Positions 43,449 through 56,070 are shown, counted from the stretch's first letter. The stretch: 64,000 nucleotides of DNA from Aralia elata (GCA_034770075.1 CM068386.1:47648896-47712895); one strand, 5' to 3'. Numbers and translations: made by a program. The notes: generated by a model from the letters alone, not told the origin.

Positions 43449-44548
43449 ATGGCATCAAAGAGAGCTCGTGTGGTGTCCTCATCGAGTAGTAGTGATGAGG
43501 AAATAGATGTTAGGGATGTGTTGGACACTCATCAGTTCATCAATATTTCGGCTCAAAATAATTATTTGGATGTCTGGCTTGGAAAATATTTTGTTGTGGA
43601 AAGAGGGTTGAAGCCTAATGATGAACATAGGATGATTAAGAGACAAATTATTGGGTATGGTTGGGATTATTTGTTGATTCACCTATGCCAGCACCGATGG
43701 CGATTGTTCGTGAATTTTATACTAACGCACGTGAAACACAGAACAACATATCTTATGTGCGGGGCAAGGAAGTGAGATATGATAAGACCGCCATCAGTAA
43801 TTTGTATAGACTGCAAACATTCTCTGAAGATGGTTCCGACTGGTCGGCCTACAAGAGTTCTAATATTGATTTGGATATGCTCATTTCAGTGATGTGCAAG
43901 CCGGGTACACAGTGGACTACCAAAGTCGAAATTACCCAGAAACTCCACTTCCCACACACTGCTCCCAACCGTTACGCTAAGGTGTGGTATAGCTTCATAT
44001 GTGCAAGTATGCTTCCTACGAGGCATCTGAATGATGTTATAAAAGAGAGAGTTATACTGGTATTTGGGAATCTCAAGGGCAAATCGTTTAATGTGGGAGC
44101 CCTCATTTACTCATCCATGCTACGATCTATGCGAGGGAGTACCTCTGGAGGAATCCTACATGCTTTGATTGTTAGTCGTCTTTGTCTAGCAGCTGGGGTT
44201 ACGTGGGCGAACGAGACTTTATTACTACCAATGAAGGATATTGATCATAATCATATCAAGAAGTACGTAGTATGGGATCGTGGTGAGTCTCATCCTAGAG
44301 GACTTGGATTTATTCTGGGACATGATGAAGAAGAGGAGGAAGAAGAAGAAGAAGCAGAGGCTTCAGTACCGGTGATGACTACTATGTATGCCCACCAGGA
44401 GAGGGATATGCGTCGTCTTCAGAGGAAGATGGACTCTTTACATGCCGATTTTCGAACTTATTCTACTGCCTTTTCTGGAGCATTGACGCAGGCTTTCTAT
44501 CAGTTGGGTGTGCAGGTTCAATTTCTAACCTTTGGTTCCACAAGTTAA
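43449..44548 (+). pseudogene. G3 third ORF, 'putative plant transposon protein' family (one frameshift)
   Basis: It starts at ATG 43449 (MASKRARVV, then a Ser-rich stretch). A one-base frameshift near 43660-43690 separates the first ~75 codons from the rest, which is open to TAA 44546-44548. Conserved blocks are VVERGLKPN, MAIVREFYTNA, NRYAKVWYSFICASMLPTRH, GALIYSSML and RGESHPRGLGFI. An acidic Glu run (about 44324-44360) and a coiled-coil-like tail (ERDMRRLQRKMDSL) follow. The homologous ORF of H2 (61726 to 59024, minus) confirms the blocks. The position after pol is that of env in Athila, but I see no signal peptide or clear membrane helix. The function is unknown. Confidence 0.8.
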
Positions 44549-45803
44549 TACCCACCACCTGATACTCCTCCCGAGACTATTGCGGGAGATGATGATGCTG
44601 CTACTTAGGGAAGTTTCTTTCTTTCCCCATGTGCTTTAATTTTTTACAATGAGGGCATTATCTATCATGAGTTTGGGGGGGTTTAGTTTAGTTTTATGTG
44701 TTAGTTTTGTGTTTTTGTCTAAGTTGAGTAAGCATGTTAGTTGAAAGTTATGTTTAGTTGTACATAATATCTGTTAGTTTTTGTTTTGTTTAGTATTTGT
44801 GTGCATGTAAGTTAGTATATGTTTGCATTTAGTTAGTATTGCACGAATCCAATTGATGAGTAGTATGCTATTGACTAGGCCAATGATGAAGTTGTGTTTA
44901 TTTGTTAACTTAAACAACATTGATAGTTAATATGTGAGTCATAGTTCTGATCATGAGGATAGTTATGCCTGTCTGAAACTGAAGTTACCAGTTAGCATCT
45001 AAATTGATTGTTTTGCTCAGCTATAGTTCAAGGGTTATATAATTATTTTTCTAATTTGGGATATTCTTGAAATAAAAAAGAGAAAACAGTGACTTGACAA
45101 TGAAGGTGAGAATTAGGTAAAAGCTAAAGTTTGGGGGTATTTTTGAGGTAGTATGGAGCTAAATATATATATATATATATAGATGAATAAATGCTTTGAA
45201 TAGTTGGACTCTGTGGCCTTTGTCATTCGGATAATTAGATCCTTAGGGGTGTCTCAACACCTAGTGCCCTAAAACCGTCCAGTTAGTCATTGATTGAAAA
45301 CTCGCTACATGGGTGACTTTGAAAAGCCTAATAGAGTCTGGCATTGCATTGTAAAGCATAAACACGAGATGGAGCGTAAAACGCACTCGTGGAAGAATTA
45401 GAGTAGAAATAAACCTCAGCTTACCTTTATACTTAGTATTTGCTCTATTTTAGCTGGATTTGTCATTGTTACTGAAATTGAATGAGAATTGACATATTCC
45501 TGTTAGAAATTTGCTTATGTAACTAAACTTGAATTGTAGTTGGGTTCAATGATTAAGGACCACACACACAACTTGGGTGATGACAGGTTTGATTTATCTG
45601 ACTGGTTGGGATTAGTATTTCATATTGATTTGATTTGCTTTGAGTTTCTTTGATGATATCTCTGAGGCTTGGAATGATTTGCTAACTACCCGTTGGTTGG
45701 ATTCATAGGATTGATAGTTTTTAGTTTGCATTCATTGTGTTTTGTTATTTTGTATTGTGTTACAGTGCTTGGGGACAAGCAATAGTTCAAGTTTGGGGGT
45801 ATT
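44549..45803 (+). other. G3 3' module
   Basis: In order: AGGGAAGT (44607-44614), internal purine tract GAGTTTGGGGGGGTTT (44669-44684), a second AAAGTTTGGGGGTAT (45126-45140), one hairpin core GGAGCGTAAAACGCACTC (45371-45388) closed by CACGAG/CTCGTG, and the terminal tract at 45789-45803. A short AT repeat lies near 45163-45180. No coding is seen. Confidence 0.8.
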
Positions 45804-46305
45804 TGATGAGTAGGTTTCATACCTACGAATTTGATACCAATTGACTGCATTATTGCTTAAATCCTTGAGTTTTAGTTACTTTTCATGTGTTTCCTGTGTT
45901 TGTGTAGGTATTATGCATTTGGAACCAAAGTTGATGGGAATTGAGCAAAAGAGTAGCAAAAGTCAAAAGTTGTTGGGATAGAGCTACGCGGCCGCGCCGA
46001 TTTTGTGAAAAGCAGCAGCGCACGCTAGGCGTCAGAATTGGGCTCTGCTGAAGAACTGCACGGGCGCGCCGGATTTGTACTGGGACCAGAATTTTGACTT
46101 TTCAGTTTTGGACCAGAATTTGATTTGTAGTCAAACTTATTTCTTCTATTTGGTTTTGGACATTTAGTAGACATTATAAATAGCTAGTTTTCAGTAGTTT
46201 TTATTTATCTATGAATTAAGAGACACAATCTTAATTTGTAATCAATTGGAGACTTGAAGCAACTTGGATAGCACGAAGGAATCCTTGTAGGAGCTAAGGA
46301 GAGAT
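45804..46305 (+). repeat. G3 right LTR, first piece
   Basis: It runs from TGATGAGTAGG to the Copia-3 insertion point. It contains a reduced GC cassette (about 45985-46070; the fourth unit seen in the left LTR is missing) and TATAAATA at 46175-46182. The last five bases, gagat, are repeated at 55376-55380. Confidence 0.9.
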
Positions 46306-48120
46306 TGAAAGTAGCATGCACACATGCCAATCATATTTGATATGATGTAGCATATACTTTGTAATCTTATTCATTTATTAATAAAAGAATTGATTTTCTT
46401 AAAAGGCATTTTATATTATCTACATAGTGCTGTTATATTAAATGTGATAAACCCATAGTTTTGAGCAATGCTTTTAGAATCATGATGGTGATCATGCTAA
46501 TGAGATCTAAATTCTAGATAGCTCACAAACTAAAATCGTTCCTAATCGTTGGATTACTAAAAAGGTGATTAGTGAATCCGGATAGATTAGTACATACGTT
46601 GCTTGCTCTTAAGAAGAGGATGATTCATCTCATAATCATTTGTGTGGAGACACTAAAGCAAGTATGTAGGTGCTTATTTGAGAATAAGTTCACTGAACAT
46701 GGCTCGCTAAGGAATACCTAATGGAGTTTTACTCGCCTGTCAATAGGAATTCCTCTAGTGATAGTAGTACAAGCGATCCTTGGACTTGAGATCATCATAG
46801 TATCTTGTGTGTGATGAGTTATACTTTAACATGTCCCTTAAAACCCTTAGGGTATATCAAAGGGTATGATTGGGTATATAATTACTTATACATGTAGATA
46901 GGTGAATGATCAACAAAGAATCTACCACTTCTAGTAAAATGAGAGAATGTCCTATGTGATTCGATAAATGACGACTCAGAAGTCTTTGGCCAAAGCAGAA
47001 TGAAATTAGAAAGGAGTTTCTAATTTGCATTACCAGAGTTGTTCATTGGAGAATCAAAATACATATAATTAAATAAAATAAGACTTGACAGTAATTCCAT
47101 GTCTTATATTTAATTGGGACATTGTATGGTAGAAGGATTGAATTGTACGGTAACTATTCACTGAAAGGTTCTTTTGTGATTAATGTTGAAATCTATATTA
47201 TCTGGAAAGTCGTTGATCGCTAAGGGGGCTTACCTTTATTGTAGAATAAATATTATTTATTTAAATAAATTAAATAGTTTAATTTATTTATTTAAATAAG
47301 ATTAGAATTATTCTAATTGATTTATTCACAACCGGTTTATTATGGAGAACCTAAAGGGTCACACCGCAAAAGAAAAATATTTGTTTAAGATATAAATAAC
47401 ATAATTGTAATAATAAGTTAAGTGTATTTCATTTAATCTATAGAGATAGAATAAATTAAATAGCTTAATATTTATTATTTAATATTTTGAAAATATTAAA
47501 TATAAATTAATAAGAGTAGTCTTATTATTATTACTATTACTATTATTTAATTCCTAATAGGAATTGAGAATTAATTAATAGAAGTAATCTCTCATAAATT
47601 CCTAATTGGATTATGAGTTTAATTAATTAAAGGAGTTTAATTAAAAAAAAACCCTAATCCTAAATAGTTTAGGAGGGTTCCCTATATCTATAAATAAGAG
47701 GAGTCTTATCATGATTTAGGGTTAGACAGTTACACACTCTTGCATTGGAGAGTACTTACAACTTCTATAGAGATATAAACTAGGATTTTTCCAACACCCA
47801 TCTTTTTGAATAACTATTCTTCCTTGGTGGATCACCTCTAGAGGCCAAACACTTGGGTGGCTAACGTTGATCAAACAAAGGAATTTAGTCGATGGAATTC
47901 AAGGAGAACGCGAAAGAATTGGAGGTGAACTTGTACCCGAGGAAGCACGGTTCTACGAGGGTATAATTTTTTAATCTCCATCTGTTTCATTTATATCGTT
48001 AATTGAGCACATAGATTGATCATGGTGATGGTTTGTATAAAATTTTAAAATCAGTTTTATCGCGCTTCCACACTATTTATGTAATTTGATTGTATGTTCG
48101 CGCTATATACAAACCTAACA
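46306..48120 (+). repeat. Left LTR of Copia-3
   Basis: This 1815-bp LTR runs from TGAAAGTAGC to CTAACA, with a TATA box at 47689-47696. It carries a short extra segment near 46375-46405 that is absent from the other copies. Confidence 0.92.
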
Positions 48121-49142
48121 GTGGTATCATAGCCTAATCTTGTGCTAATTATCGATTTTGATTATTCCATGTGTGTATGATATGCGATTGGATCGAAATT
48201 TTTGGGAAGAATCTGTTTTTCTGAATCTGCTACGTGGCGCAGCTGCGCCGTTTCCAGTTCATTCTGGAGCGCAGCTACGCCCAAATCCAGAAGGTCGTTT
48301 CTAGGGTTCAGCGCAGCTGCGCCGTTTCCCAGTTCATTCTGGGCGCAGCTGCGCCGGACAACAGAATCCGAAAAATAAATTTTTCCTTTAATTAAAATAA
48401 ATGGTTTATTTAATTGCTATAAGTTTAAAATAAAGATGTTTATTTTATCTAGAATAAGATTTCGGATTGCTAAAATTAAAGGAGTTTAATTTGGATTTGG
48501 TTTTTGATTAAAATAAAAGAGTTTATTTTGTTTCAAAACTAAATATTAGCAAAACTTTTGCCCATTAATTTATATCAATGCATATATGGAATGGTTTTAT
48601 TATTCATGAGATGAATGTTATTTATTGATACATATAAAGATATGTATGATAATAAATAGGGATTGATTATGGACTATTGACCAATGTGTGATTGGATTTA
48701 TTTTTGAGGATGCTTGAATGTATGAGTGTTTTAAATGGGGTCTGCGTACCTCGTCTTCTCTAATTTTTCTTAATGTAAAATTCTATCTCCCTCCTATGTA
48801 CTTTCCCTTGACTGCTGATCAATGTTTCTATTTATTGTAAATAGTTTTTGTAATAGGACTAGTTAGAATTAATTTTGAAGAATTGGAGACGAAGGAGCAA
48901 GGAGCGCATGAAGACCTGTTTGTAATGGAGCCCGGGTTTAAATGTAATAGTTATATTTAAATTTTATTCTTGCACCCTAGGTTTGACCTTTTGGTTCACT
49001 TGGTGGCTCTAATGAACCAAACTAGAATAAAAGTCCATAATCAATCCGGGTAGAATATAGTATTCTATATGTGCATGATTACTATATATATATATATATA
49101 TATATTATACAACATGCTTCGCATGTTAAATAATATGACGCG

Positions 49143-49173
<31 letters not shown>

Positions 49174-49819
49174 CATGCGCACTAAACAAGATGAGACTAA
49201 TAATAACAAACCCCTCAAAGAAAATTATATTATGTCCTAAGCGTTCAAAGATATTTGGAATATCGAACATCGCCTTCTAGCATGGTAAAACAATAGAGTA
49301 TTAAATATTTAATATGAGTTTGTTGTGTCACCACAAGGCAAGTATTAAATATTTAAGATGTTGCATTATCACATTTGATTCTTATTAAGGAATTGAACAT
49401 TACCGTTTTGTTGTGTAACCACAAGGACGGTATTTTTCTCTTCACATATATGGAAGTGATAGGTTGGACTTAACTTGGATAATTTTGATTCGGATGTGTC
49501 ACCACTTGATCAAAATAATCTAAGAGGCAAAATACAAGGAGTTACATAGTGATGTAATTGACAATAGTTGTCTACCTATTTATTTATATATCGTTTGTTG
49601 TGTCACCACAAGGCTATATACATTTGAAATGGGATCTTTATTCTTACTAGCAAATCTTTAATTAGAATTACAGAACTATATAATGAGGGCAATATAGTTT
49701 GATGAAAATAGTGGGAGATACCAATTTAAAATAAAGACCTAATTTATTTTGGTAATTAATTAAGAAATGAATTATGCTAAAATATTGTAAAATTACAAAT
49801 TTATTTACAGAATTTTACA
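48121..49819 (+). other. Copia-3 5' leader: PBS, AGCT-type GC cassette, hairpins, stem-loops
   Basis: The PBS is TGGTATCATAGC (48122-48133). The four GC units read GCGCAGCTGCGC (48237-48248, 48311-48322, 48343-48354) or GCGCAGCTACGC (48269-48280), where Copia-2 has GCGCGGCCGCGC. AATAAA hairpins lie at 48385-48530, AT repeats at about 49083-49106 and 49144-49172, and stem-loops at 49323-49336, 49411-49424, 49475-49523 and 49598-49611. No ORF is convincing. Confidence 0.78.
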
Positions 49820-50439
49820 ATGTCTAATTTACTATCACTGCGGAGCATATTAGATGCTAATTAACCGGACCAAATTAAAAGGACTGGTTAAAAAATTTGA
49901 GAATAGTTCTCAAGGCTGAAAAGCTATCTTATGTCCTTAATATGCCTATCCCTGCAATAGTTACAGACAATGCCTCAAAGGAAGATATTGCTACTTTTAA
50001 AAAGTGGTAAGATGATGCACAGTTGGCTCAATGCATCATGCTCGCATCCATGAGTAACGAGCTTCAGCGTCAGCATGAAATTATGGATGTTCCTACTATA
50101 CTCCTGCACCTTCAAGTTGTTGAAGGGTGAGGAAAGTAGGACTATTAGATATCAGATATCTAAGGAGCTTTTCCGATCTAGAATGACCGATGGCACTACA
50201 GTACAGACATATATCCTAAAATGATCAATCTGATTGAACAATTAGGACAACTAGGTTTTAATGGATGGAAAGTTGATCCAAGATTTGATCTTGCAATCAC
50301 TTCCAGATCTTACTCACAAATGGTTGTGAATTTCCACATGAACAAGCTATATGTCAGCCTGCGTGAGTTGCTTAAACATGTTAAAAACTGTAAAGAATCA
50401 TTTTCCAACGAAGAAAGACCAAGTCTTACTGGTAGATGA
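49820..50439 (+). pseudogene. Copia-3 gag (UBN2-type), broken
   Basis: ATG 49820 begins MSNLLSLRSILDAN. The frame is lost at the next codon, as in Copia-1 and Copia-2. In the shifted frame LRIVLKAEKLSYVLNMP and LAQCIMLASMSNELQ are readable. The clearest open part is 50221-50439, from NLIEQLGQLGFNGWK to FHMNKLYVSLRELLKH, the conserved helical core of copia gag. Confidence 0.8.
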
Positions 50440-50536
50440 TTCTTCTAGGAAGCGGAAGAGGGCCAAAGGATCTTCTTAAAAGAAGAACAATTCAAAGAAG
50501 GTAAATGGAAAGGCAAAAACAAAGGACAATAAGAAC

Positions 50537-51187
50537 ATGACTGATGCAGATAGCAAAGGAGTTTGCTTTCACTGCAATAAGTCGGGACACTGGAAGAGGA
50601 ACTGCAAGGAGTATCTTGCGGACCAAAAGAAGCTTGGAGAAGCTTCGACTTCCGATCTAGGTTTGTTCATGATTGAAATTAATTTTTCTGAAAGTCAAAA
50701 TTCTACTTGGGTATTGGATACCGGCTGTAGTTCTCACATATGTAATAATATGCAGAGACTAAGCAGAAGTAGAAACCTGAACAAGGATGAAGTCGTCCTA
50801 CGAGTGGGAAATGGAGCAAAGGTTACTGCATTAGCTGTAGGGACTTATTGTTTAGCACTGCCTTCGAGCAAGTTCATTAGTTTAAATAATTGTTATTATG
50901 TTCTGACACTCATTAGAAACATTATTTCAATTTCTGTATTGGATACAGATGGTTTTGATATTATAATAAAGAACAACAGTTGTTCTAATTATAATAAAAA
51001 TATTTTATATGGTGTTGGGAACCTACTGAATGGACTTTACATACTTGACTTGCATGAAAATATACTTCAAATTGAACAAACTAAGAAAAGAAAAAGAGAT
51101 GATGTTAATTATACCTTTATGTGGCACTGTAGACTCGGTCATATCAATGAAACAAGATTATCCAAGTTGCATAAAATGGGCTTTTAG
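50537..51187 (+). CDS. Copia-3 zinc knuckle, protease and pre-integrase segment (open for 216 codons)
   Basis: This is one of the longest intact copia frames here. Zinc knuckle CFHCNKSGHWKRNC (Cys10, Cys13, His18, Cys23) binds RNA. The protease motif WVLDTGCSSH has its Asp at residue 61. The segment ends with the pre-integrase His pair in HCRLGH (His197, His202). A one-base deletion near 51186 then puts a stop after KMGF; the integrase continues in another frame. The start shown is internal to the ancestral gag-pol polyprotein, so this is a fragment and not an independent gene. Confidence 0.8.
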   Translation: MTDADSKGVCFHCNKSGHWKRNCKEYLADQKKLGEASTSDLGLFMIEINFSESQNSTWVLDTGCSSHICNNMQRLSRSRNLNKDEVVLRVGNGAKVTALAVGTYCLALPSSKFISLNNCYYVLTLIRNIISISVLDTDGFDIIIKNNSCSNYNKNILYGVGNLLNGLYILDLHENILQIEQTKKRKRDDVNYTFMWHCRLGHINETRLSKLHKMGF

Positions 51188-51783
51188 AGCTATCTGATTA
51201 CGAATCATATCCAACTTGTGAATCTTGTCTCATGGGTAAGATGACTAAATCTCCTTTTAGTAGAAAAGGAGAAAGAGTTACAGAGTTGTTAGCGTTGGTA
51301 CACACATATATATATGGACCTATGACAACGAATGCACGAGGAGGGTATTCTTATTTTATTACTTTCACTGATGATCATTCTAGATTTGGATATGTGTATT
51401 TAATGAAATACAAATCTGAATCGTTTGAAAAGTTCAAAGAATTCAGAAGTGAAGTAGAGAAGCAGACTGGTAAGAGTATTAAGATTCTTCAATTGGATCG
51501 AGGAGGGGAATACTTGACCAATGAGTTTCTCAATTATCTCAAAGAAAATGGTATGATCTCACAATGGACTCCACCAGGAACGCCACAGTTGAATGGTGTA
51601 TCGAAAAGGAGAAATCGAACATTGTTGGACATGGTTCATTCCATGATGAGTTTTACCGACCTTCTAGTATCCTTTTGGGGTTATGCCCTAGAAACGGCTG
51701 CATATCTACAAAATAAGGTAACCTCAAAAATCCGAGCCCAAGACTCCATAAAGGTTATGGATAGGAAGGATTCCTACTCTTAA
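51188..51783 (+). pseudogene. Copia-3 integrase core, catalytically altered
   Basis: After the frameshift the reading frame gives the zinc Cys pair (CESCLMGK) and the core: GPMTTNARGGYSYFITFTDD, LQLDRGGEYL and LVSFWGYALE. Of the catalytic triad only the second Asp (LQLD) remains. The first Asp is Tyr (51307-51309, HTYIYGPM), and the Glu is Lys (51604-51606, NGVSKRRNRT, where Copia-H has SERR). The segment ends with a TAA after the conserved GRK-type block has degenerated. Confidence 0.85.
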
Positions 51784-53575
51784 GTATGTTAAGATAAGGG
51801 GTTGTCCAGCTTATGTGAAAATGTTTCAAAGATAAGTTTGGGACAAAATCTGACAAGTGCAGATTTGTGGGATATCCTAAAGAAAGTTTAGGGTATTATT
51901 ACTATAATCATACACGTTGCCTTCTTAGATAAAGGTGTTTATCATTGAAGGAGCTAGTGGGAGGGTAATAGATCTTGAAGGAGTTCAAGAACCACAAAGC
52001 ACTTTAAGTCGAACCGAGGAACCTGTAGATAGACCTATTGTACTACAACCGAATCGTAAATCTGGAAGAGTACCGAAGATGCCTAGGAGGTATGGATTCA
52101 TTATAGAGGATGATGATGAGGTACGCATCATAGATGATGATGATCCAGTTATATATAATGAGGCTATGAGTAGAAGACACTCAGAGAAATGACAAATGGC
52201 CATGAAATCTGAAATGGACTCCATGTATGAGAACTAAGTATAGACTCTGGTTACTCCACAAAAGGGCATAGTGCCTAGAGTGTGAATATGGGTCTTTAAG
52301 AGATAGACTAAGGCAAATGGCAAGGTGGAGACCTATAAGACCAGACCTGTTTAAAAGGTTTTTCAAGTCAAGGAGTTGACTGTGATAAAACCTTATTACC
52401 GGGTAATGCTCAAGTCCATTTGGATTTTGCTTGTGATTGCAGCTTATTACGAAATCTGGCAAAATGGATGTGGAGACGCCCTTCCTCAATGAAGACTTGA
52501 GGAGAATGTATGTATGATACAGCCAGAGGAATTTGTTTCAAAGGTTGAAGCAAATCGTGTTTTAAGCTACAATGATCCATTTATGGATTGAAGCAAGCTT
52601 CTCAAAGATGGAACATTAGTTTTGATGAGACAATCAAAAGAGTTTGATTTTATCAAAAACGAGAATGAACCTAGTGTGTACAAAAGGGTCAGTGGGAGCA
52701 CTGTGACATTCCTAGTATTATATGTTGATATACTATTGATAAGGAATAACACACCAATGCTACAATCAGTAAAGATAAAATTGTCTAAACATTCCTCCAT
52801 GAATGACTTGGGAGGAGCATCCTATAAATTGGGGATATAAATCTATATAGATAGATTTAAAATGATGTTCGGCTTGACCCAAGGAACGTATATTCATTTG
52901 ATGCTAAAGACGTTTAGCATGGCAAACTCCAAGAGAGGTCTCATGATGATGAGCCATGGAGTGTATCTCTCTAAAATTATCCCCAATTAAAAGAGAGATC
53001 GCATGAGTTACTATCATGTATACAATGAATATACAAGGCCTTATGTTGATCAGTCATATTCTAGAGAAGATCACTGTAAGACAGTGAAAAACATCTTTAG
53101 GTACTTAACCGGTACTGAAGATGTGATCATGATTCATGGTAGGTCTGAATTAAAACTAGAGGACTAAACAGACTCAAGTTTTTCAGACTGACCAAGACGA
53201 TAACAAATCCACTTTAGGGTAAATAGTTACCTCAAAAGGTGGTGCAGTGAATTGGAAAGGTTCCAAACAGCAAAGAGTTGCTGGTTTAGTGACAAAGACA
53301 AAGTATATAGCTGTAAATAAAGCTGCAAGTTTGATTATTTGGATGAAAAGTTCATTGCAGAACTAGGAATAGTTCCTAAGTCTCATCTTGGATTCAAACA
53401 TGTGTTGCGGCACTTTCATTTGATTAGTGGAATAATTGAAAGAGGATAAGTCACTATAGAGATAGTGGATACTCAAAAACAACATTGCATATCCATTTAG
53501 TGAAGCTTTATCCAACAGCAGGATGATCGTCACTTAGAGAAGAAGGGTATTAGATACCATGGCGATTGGCTTTAG
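51784..53575 (+). pseudogene. Copia-3 reverse transcriptase and RNase H, broken
   Basis: An open linker (51935-52192) carries the acidic FIIEDDDEVRII block. RT blocks with many stops follow. At 52721-52732 the catalytic motif reads YVDIL, one Asp fewer than the YVDDIL of Copia-H. RNase H remnants run to a conserved end (YH-GDW-L) near 53575, 14 bp before the right LTR. The same Asp codon is missing in Copia-1 and Copia-2. Confidence 0.85.
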
Positions 53576-53589
53576 TGCAAGTGGGAGAT

Positions 53590-55375
53590 TGAAAGTAGTA
53601 TGCACACAAGCCAGTCATATTTGATATGATGTAGCATATTGATTTTATATTATCTATATAGTGCTGTTATATTAAATGTGATAAACCCATAGTTTTGAGC
53701 AATGCTTTTAGAATCATGATGGTGATCATGTTAATGAGATCTAAATTCTAGATAGCTCACAAACTAAAATCATTCCTAATCGTCGGATTACTAAAAAGGG
53801 GATTAGTGAATCCAGATAGATTAGTACATGCGTTGCATGCTCTTAAGAAGAGGATGATTCATCTCATAATCATTTGTGTGGAGACACTAAAGCAAGTATG
53901 TAGGTGCTTATTGGAGAATAAGTTTACTGAACGTGGCTCGCTAAGGAATACCTAATGGAGTTTTACTCGCCTGTCAATAGGAATTCCTCTAGTGATAGTA
54001 GTACAAGCGATCCTTGGACTTGAGATCATCATAGTATCTTGTGTGTGATGAGTTATACTTTAACATGTCCCTTAAAACCCTTAGGGTATATCAAAGGGTA
54101 TGATTGGGTATATAATTACTTATACATGTAGATAGGTGAATGATCAACAAAGAATCTACCACTTCTAGTAAAATGAGAGAATGTCCTATGTGATTCGATA
54201 AATGACGACTCAGAAGTCTTTGGCCAAAGCAGAATGAAATTAGAAAGGAGTTTCTAATTTGCATTACCAGAGTTGTTCATTGGAGAATCGAAATACATAT
54301 AATTAAATAAAATAAGACTTGACAGTAATTCCATGTCTTATATTTAATTGGGACATTGTATGGTAGAAGGATTGAATTGTACGGTAACTATTCACTGAAA
54401 GGTTCTTTTGTGATTAATGTTAAAATCTATATTATCTGGAAAGTCGTTGATCGCTAAGGGGGCTTACCCTTATTGTAGAATAAATATTATTTATTTAAAT
54501 AAATTAAATAGTTTAATTTATTTATTTAAATAAGATTAAAATTGTTCTAATTGATTTATTCACAACCGGTTTAATATGGAGAACCTAAAGGGTCACACCG
54601 CAAAAGAAAAATATTTGTTTAAGAAGTAAATGGCATAATTGTAATAATAAGTTAAGTGTATTTAATTTAATCTATGGAGATAGAATAAATTAAATAGCTT
54701 AATATTTATTATTTAATATTTTAGAAATATTAAATATAAATTAATAAGAGGAGTCTTATTATTATTATTATTATTACTATTACTATTATTTAATTCCTAA
54801 TAGGGATTGGGAATTAATTAATAAAAGTACTCTCTCATAAATTCCTAATTAGATTAGGAGTTTAATTAATTAAAGTAGTTTAATTAAAATAAAAAAAAAT
54901 CCTAATCCTAAATAGTTTAGGAGGGTTCCCTATATCTATAAATAAGAGGAGTCTTATCATGATTTAGGGTTAGACAGTTATACGCTCTTGTATTAGATTG
55001 TGGAGAGTACTTACAACTTCTATAGAGATAGAAACTAGTGTTTTGCCAACACCCATCTTCTTGAATAACTATTCTTCCTTGGTGGATCACCTCTAGAGTC
55101 CAAACACTTGGGTGGCTAACGTTGATCAAGTAAAGGAATTTAGTCGGTGGAATTCAAGGAGAACGCGAAGGAATTTGAGGTGAACTTGTACCCGAGGAAG
55201 CACAGTTCTACGAGGGTATAATTTCTTAATCTTTATCTCTTTCATTTATATCGTTAATTGAGCACATAGATTTATCATGGTGATGATTTGTATAAAATTT
55301 TAAAATCAGTTTTATCGCGCTTCCGCACTATTTATGTAATTTGATTGCATGTTCGCGCTATATACAAACGTAACA
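53590..55375 (+). repeat. Right LTR of Copia-3
   Basis: This 1786-bp LTR begins directly after the purine tract AAGTGGGAGAT and ends in GTAACA. Its TATA box is at 54937-54944. It is shorter than the left LTR owing to a deletion around 53638. Confidence 0.92.
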
Positions 55376-56070
55376 GAGATTGGAGGCTACAATCAGAGTT
55401 TTATTTCTCTTCTTTATTTCTTAATTTGTAATTCTGAATGCTATTTAATTTGTGGATTATGGATTTCAGTTTAGCTATGAACTAATTTTCTTTTAAGATT
55501 GCAATGGATCTTATTGTGTAGTTATTATCTAATATGCTTCCGTATTAACTATTGATATTTATTTTCAGATTGTCTATTATGATTTTTGTTTAATTGCTTA
55601 ATTATCTGGCCAGTAATTACCGTGATAATCTATATGAAATTGAGAGATGGATTATAGGTTTAGATCTGATCATAATAGCATGTGATTATGTTTTCTACTT
55701 ACGTTTGGGACTCATAATTTGTGTTTAGGATAAAGATATACCTACACACCACATATGATCTGATAAGCAACCTGAGCTTCAAATCCTTTTTAATTGTAAT
55801 TCACATAGAGATATAGTGAATTAGTTATCTAGGGTGTTCAACTTAATTCTAACCTTCGTAGATTTGAGTTGATTTGTCTAAGATACACTGAGAAGTGGTT
55901 TTAGATATTGATGAGTTCCTGATTAACAATTTGAATTATCTATCATAGTTTAATAGGAAATATATTGATTTAAATGAAGCAATAAGTGAAATTGTAATCT
56001 TAAGTTTCCAATAATATTTGTTTTCGAAATTTATTTACTTAGTTTTACTAAAATTCTCCAACAAACACAC
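55376..56070 (+). repeat. G3 right LTR, second piece (3' truncated)
   Basis: It resumes after Copia-3 and follows the left LTR closely to the point matching 36973. The last ~160 bp of the LTR are missing. It is joined directly to a repeated 32-bp piece of H2 LTR. Confidence 0.85.

Larger units (their letters stand above)
46306..55375 (+). mobile_element. Copia-3: most complete copy of the copia family
   Basis: LTRs 46306-48120 and 53590-55375 flank a full internal region: PBS 48122-48133, leader to 49819, gag, protease, integrase, RT and RNase H to 53575. The gagat target duplication (46301-46305 and 55376-55380) is exact. It has no nested insertion and keeps the integrase part missing in Copia-1 and Copia-2. 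Coding is still broken, and two integrase catalytic residues and one RT Asp are lost. Confidence 0.94.
35748..56070 (+). mobile_element. G3: Athila-like retrotransposon with gag, pol and a third ORF
   Basis: The left LTR is 35748-37133, PBS 37140-37157 (TGGCACCGTTGCCGGGCA, three changes from the family site), gag 37269-38841, PR-RT-RNaseH 39010-41253, integrase 41254-42560, third ORF 43449-44548, 3' module 44549-45803, and right LTR from 45804. The right LTR is split by Copia-3 and lacks its last ~160 bp. The junction at 56070 is unusual: 32 bp of H2 LTR sequence occurs on both sides of G3 (35715-35746 and 56071-56102). Confidence 0.9.

Noticed and set aside
43449..44548. Viral-type envelope glycoprotein
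   Set aside because: Only the position fits. No signal peptide, clear transmembrane helix or Cys-rich ectodomain is visible, so the name env is not used.
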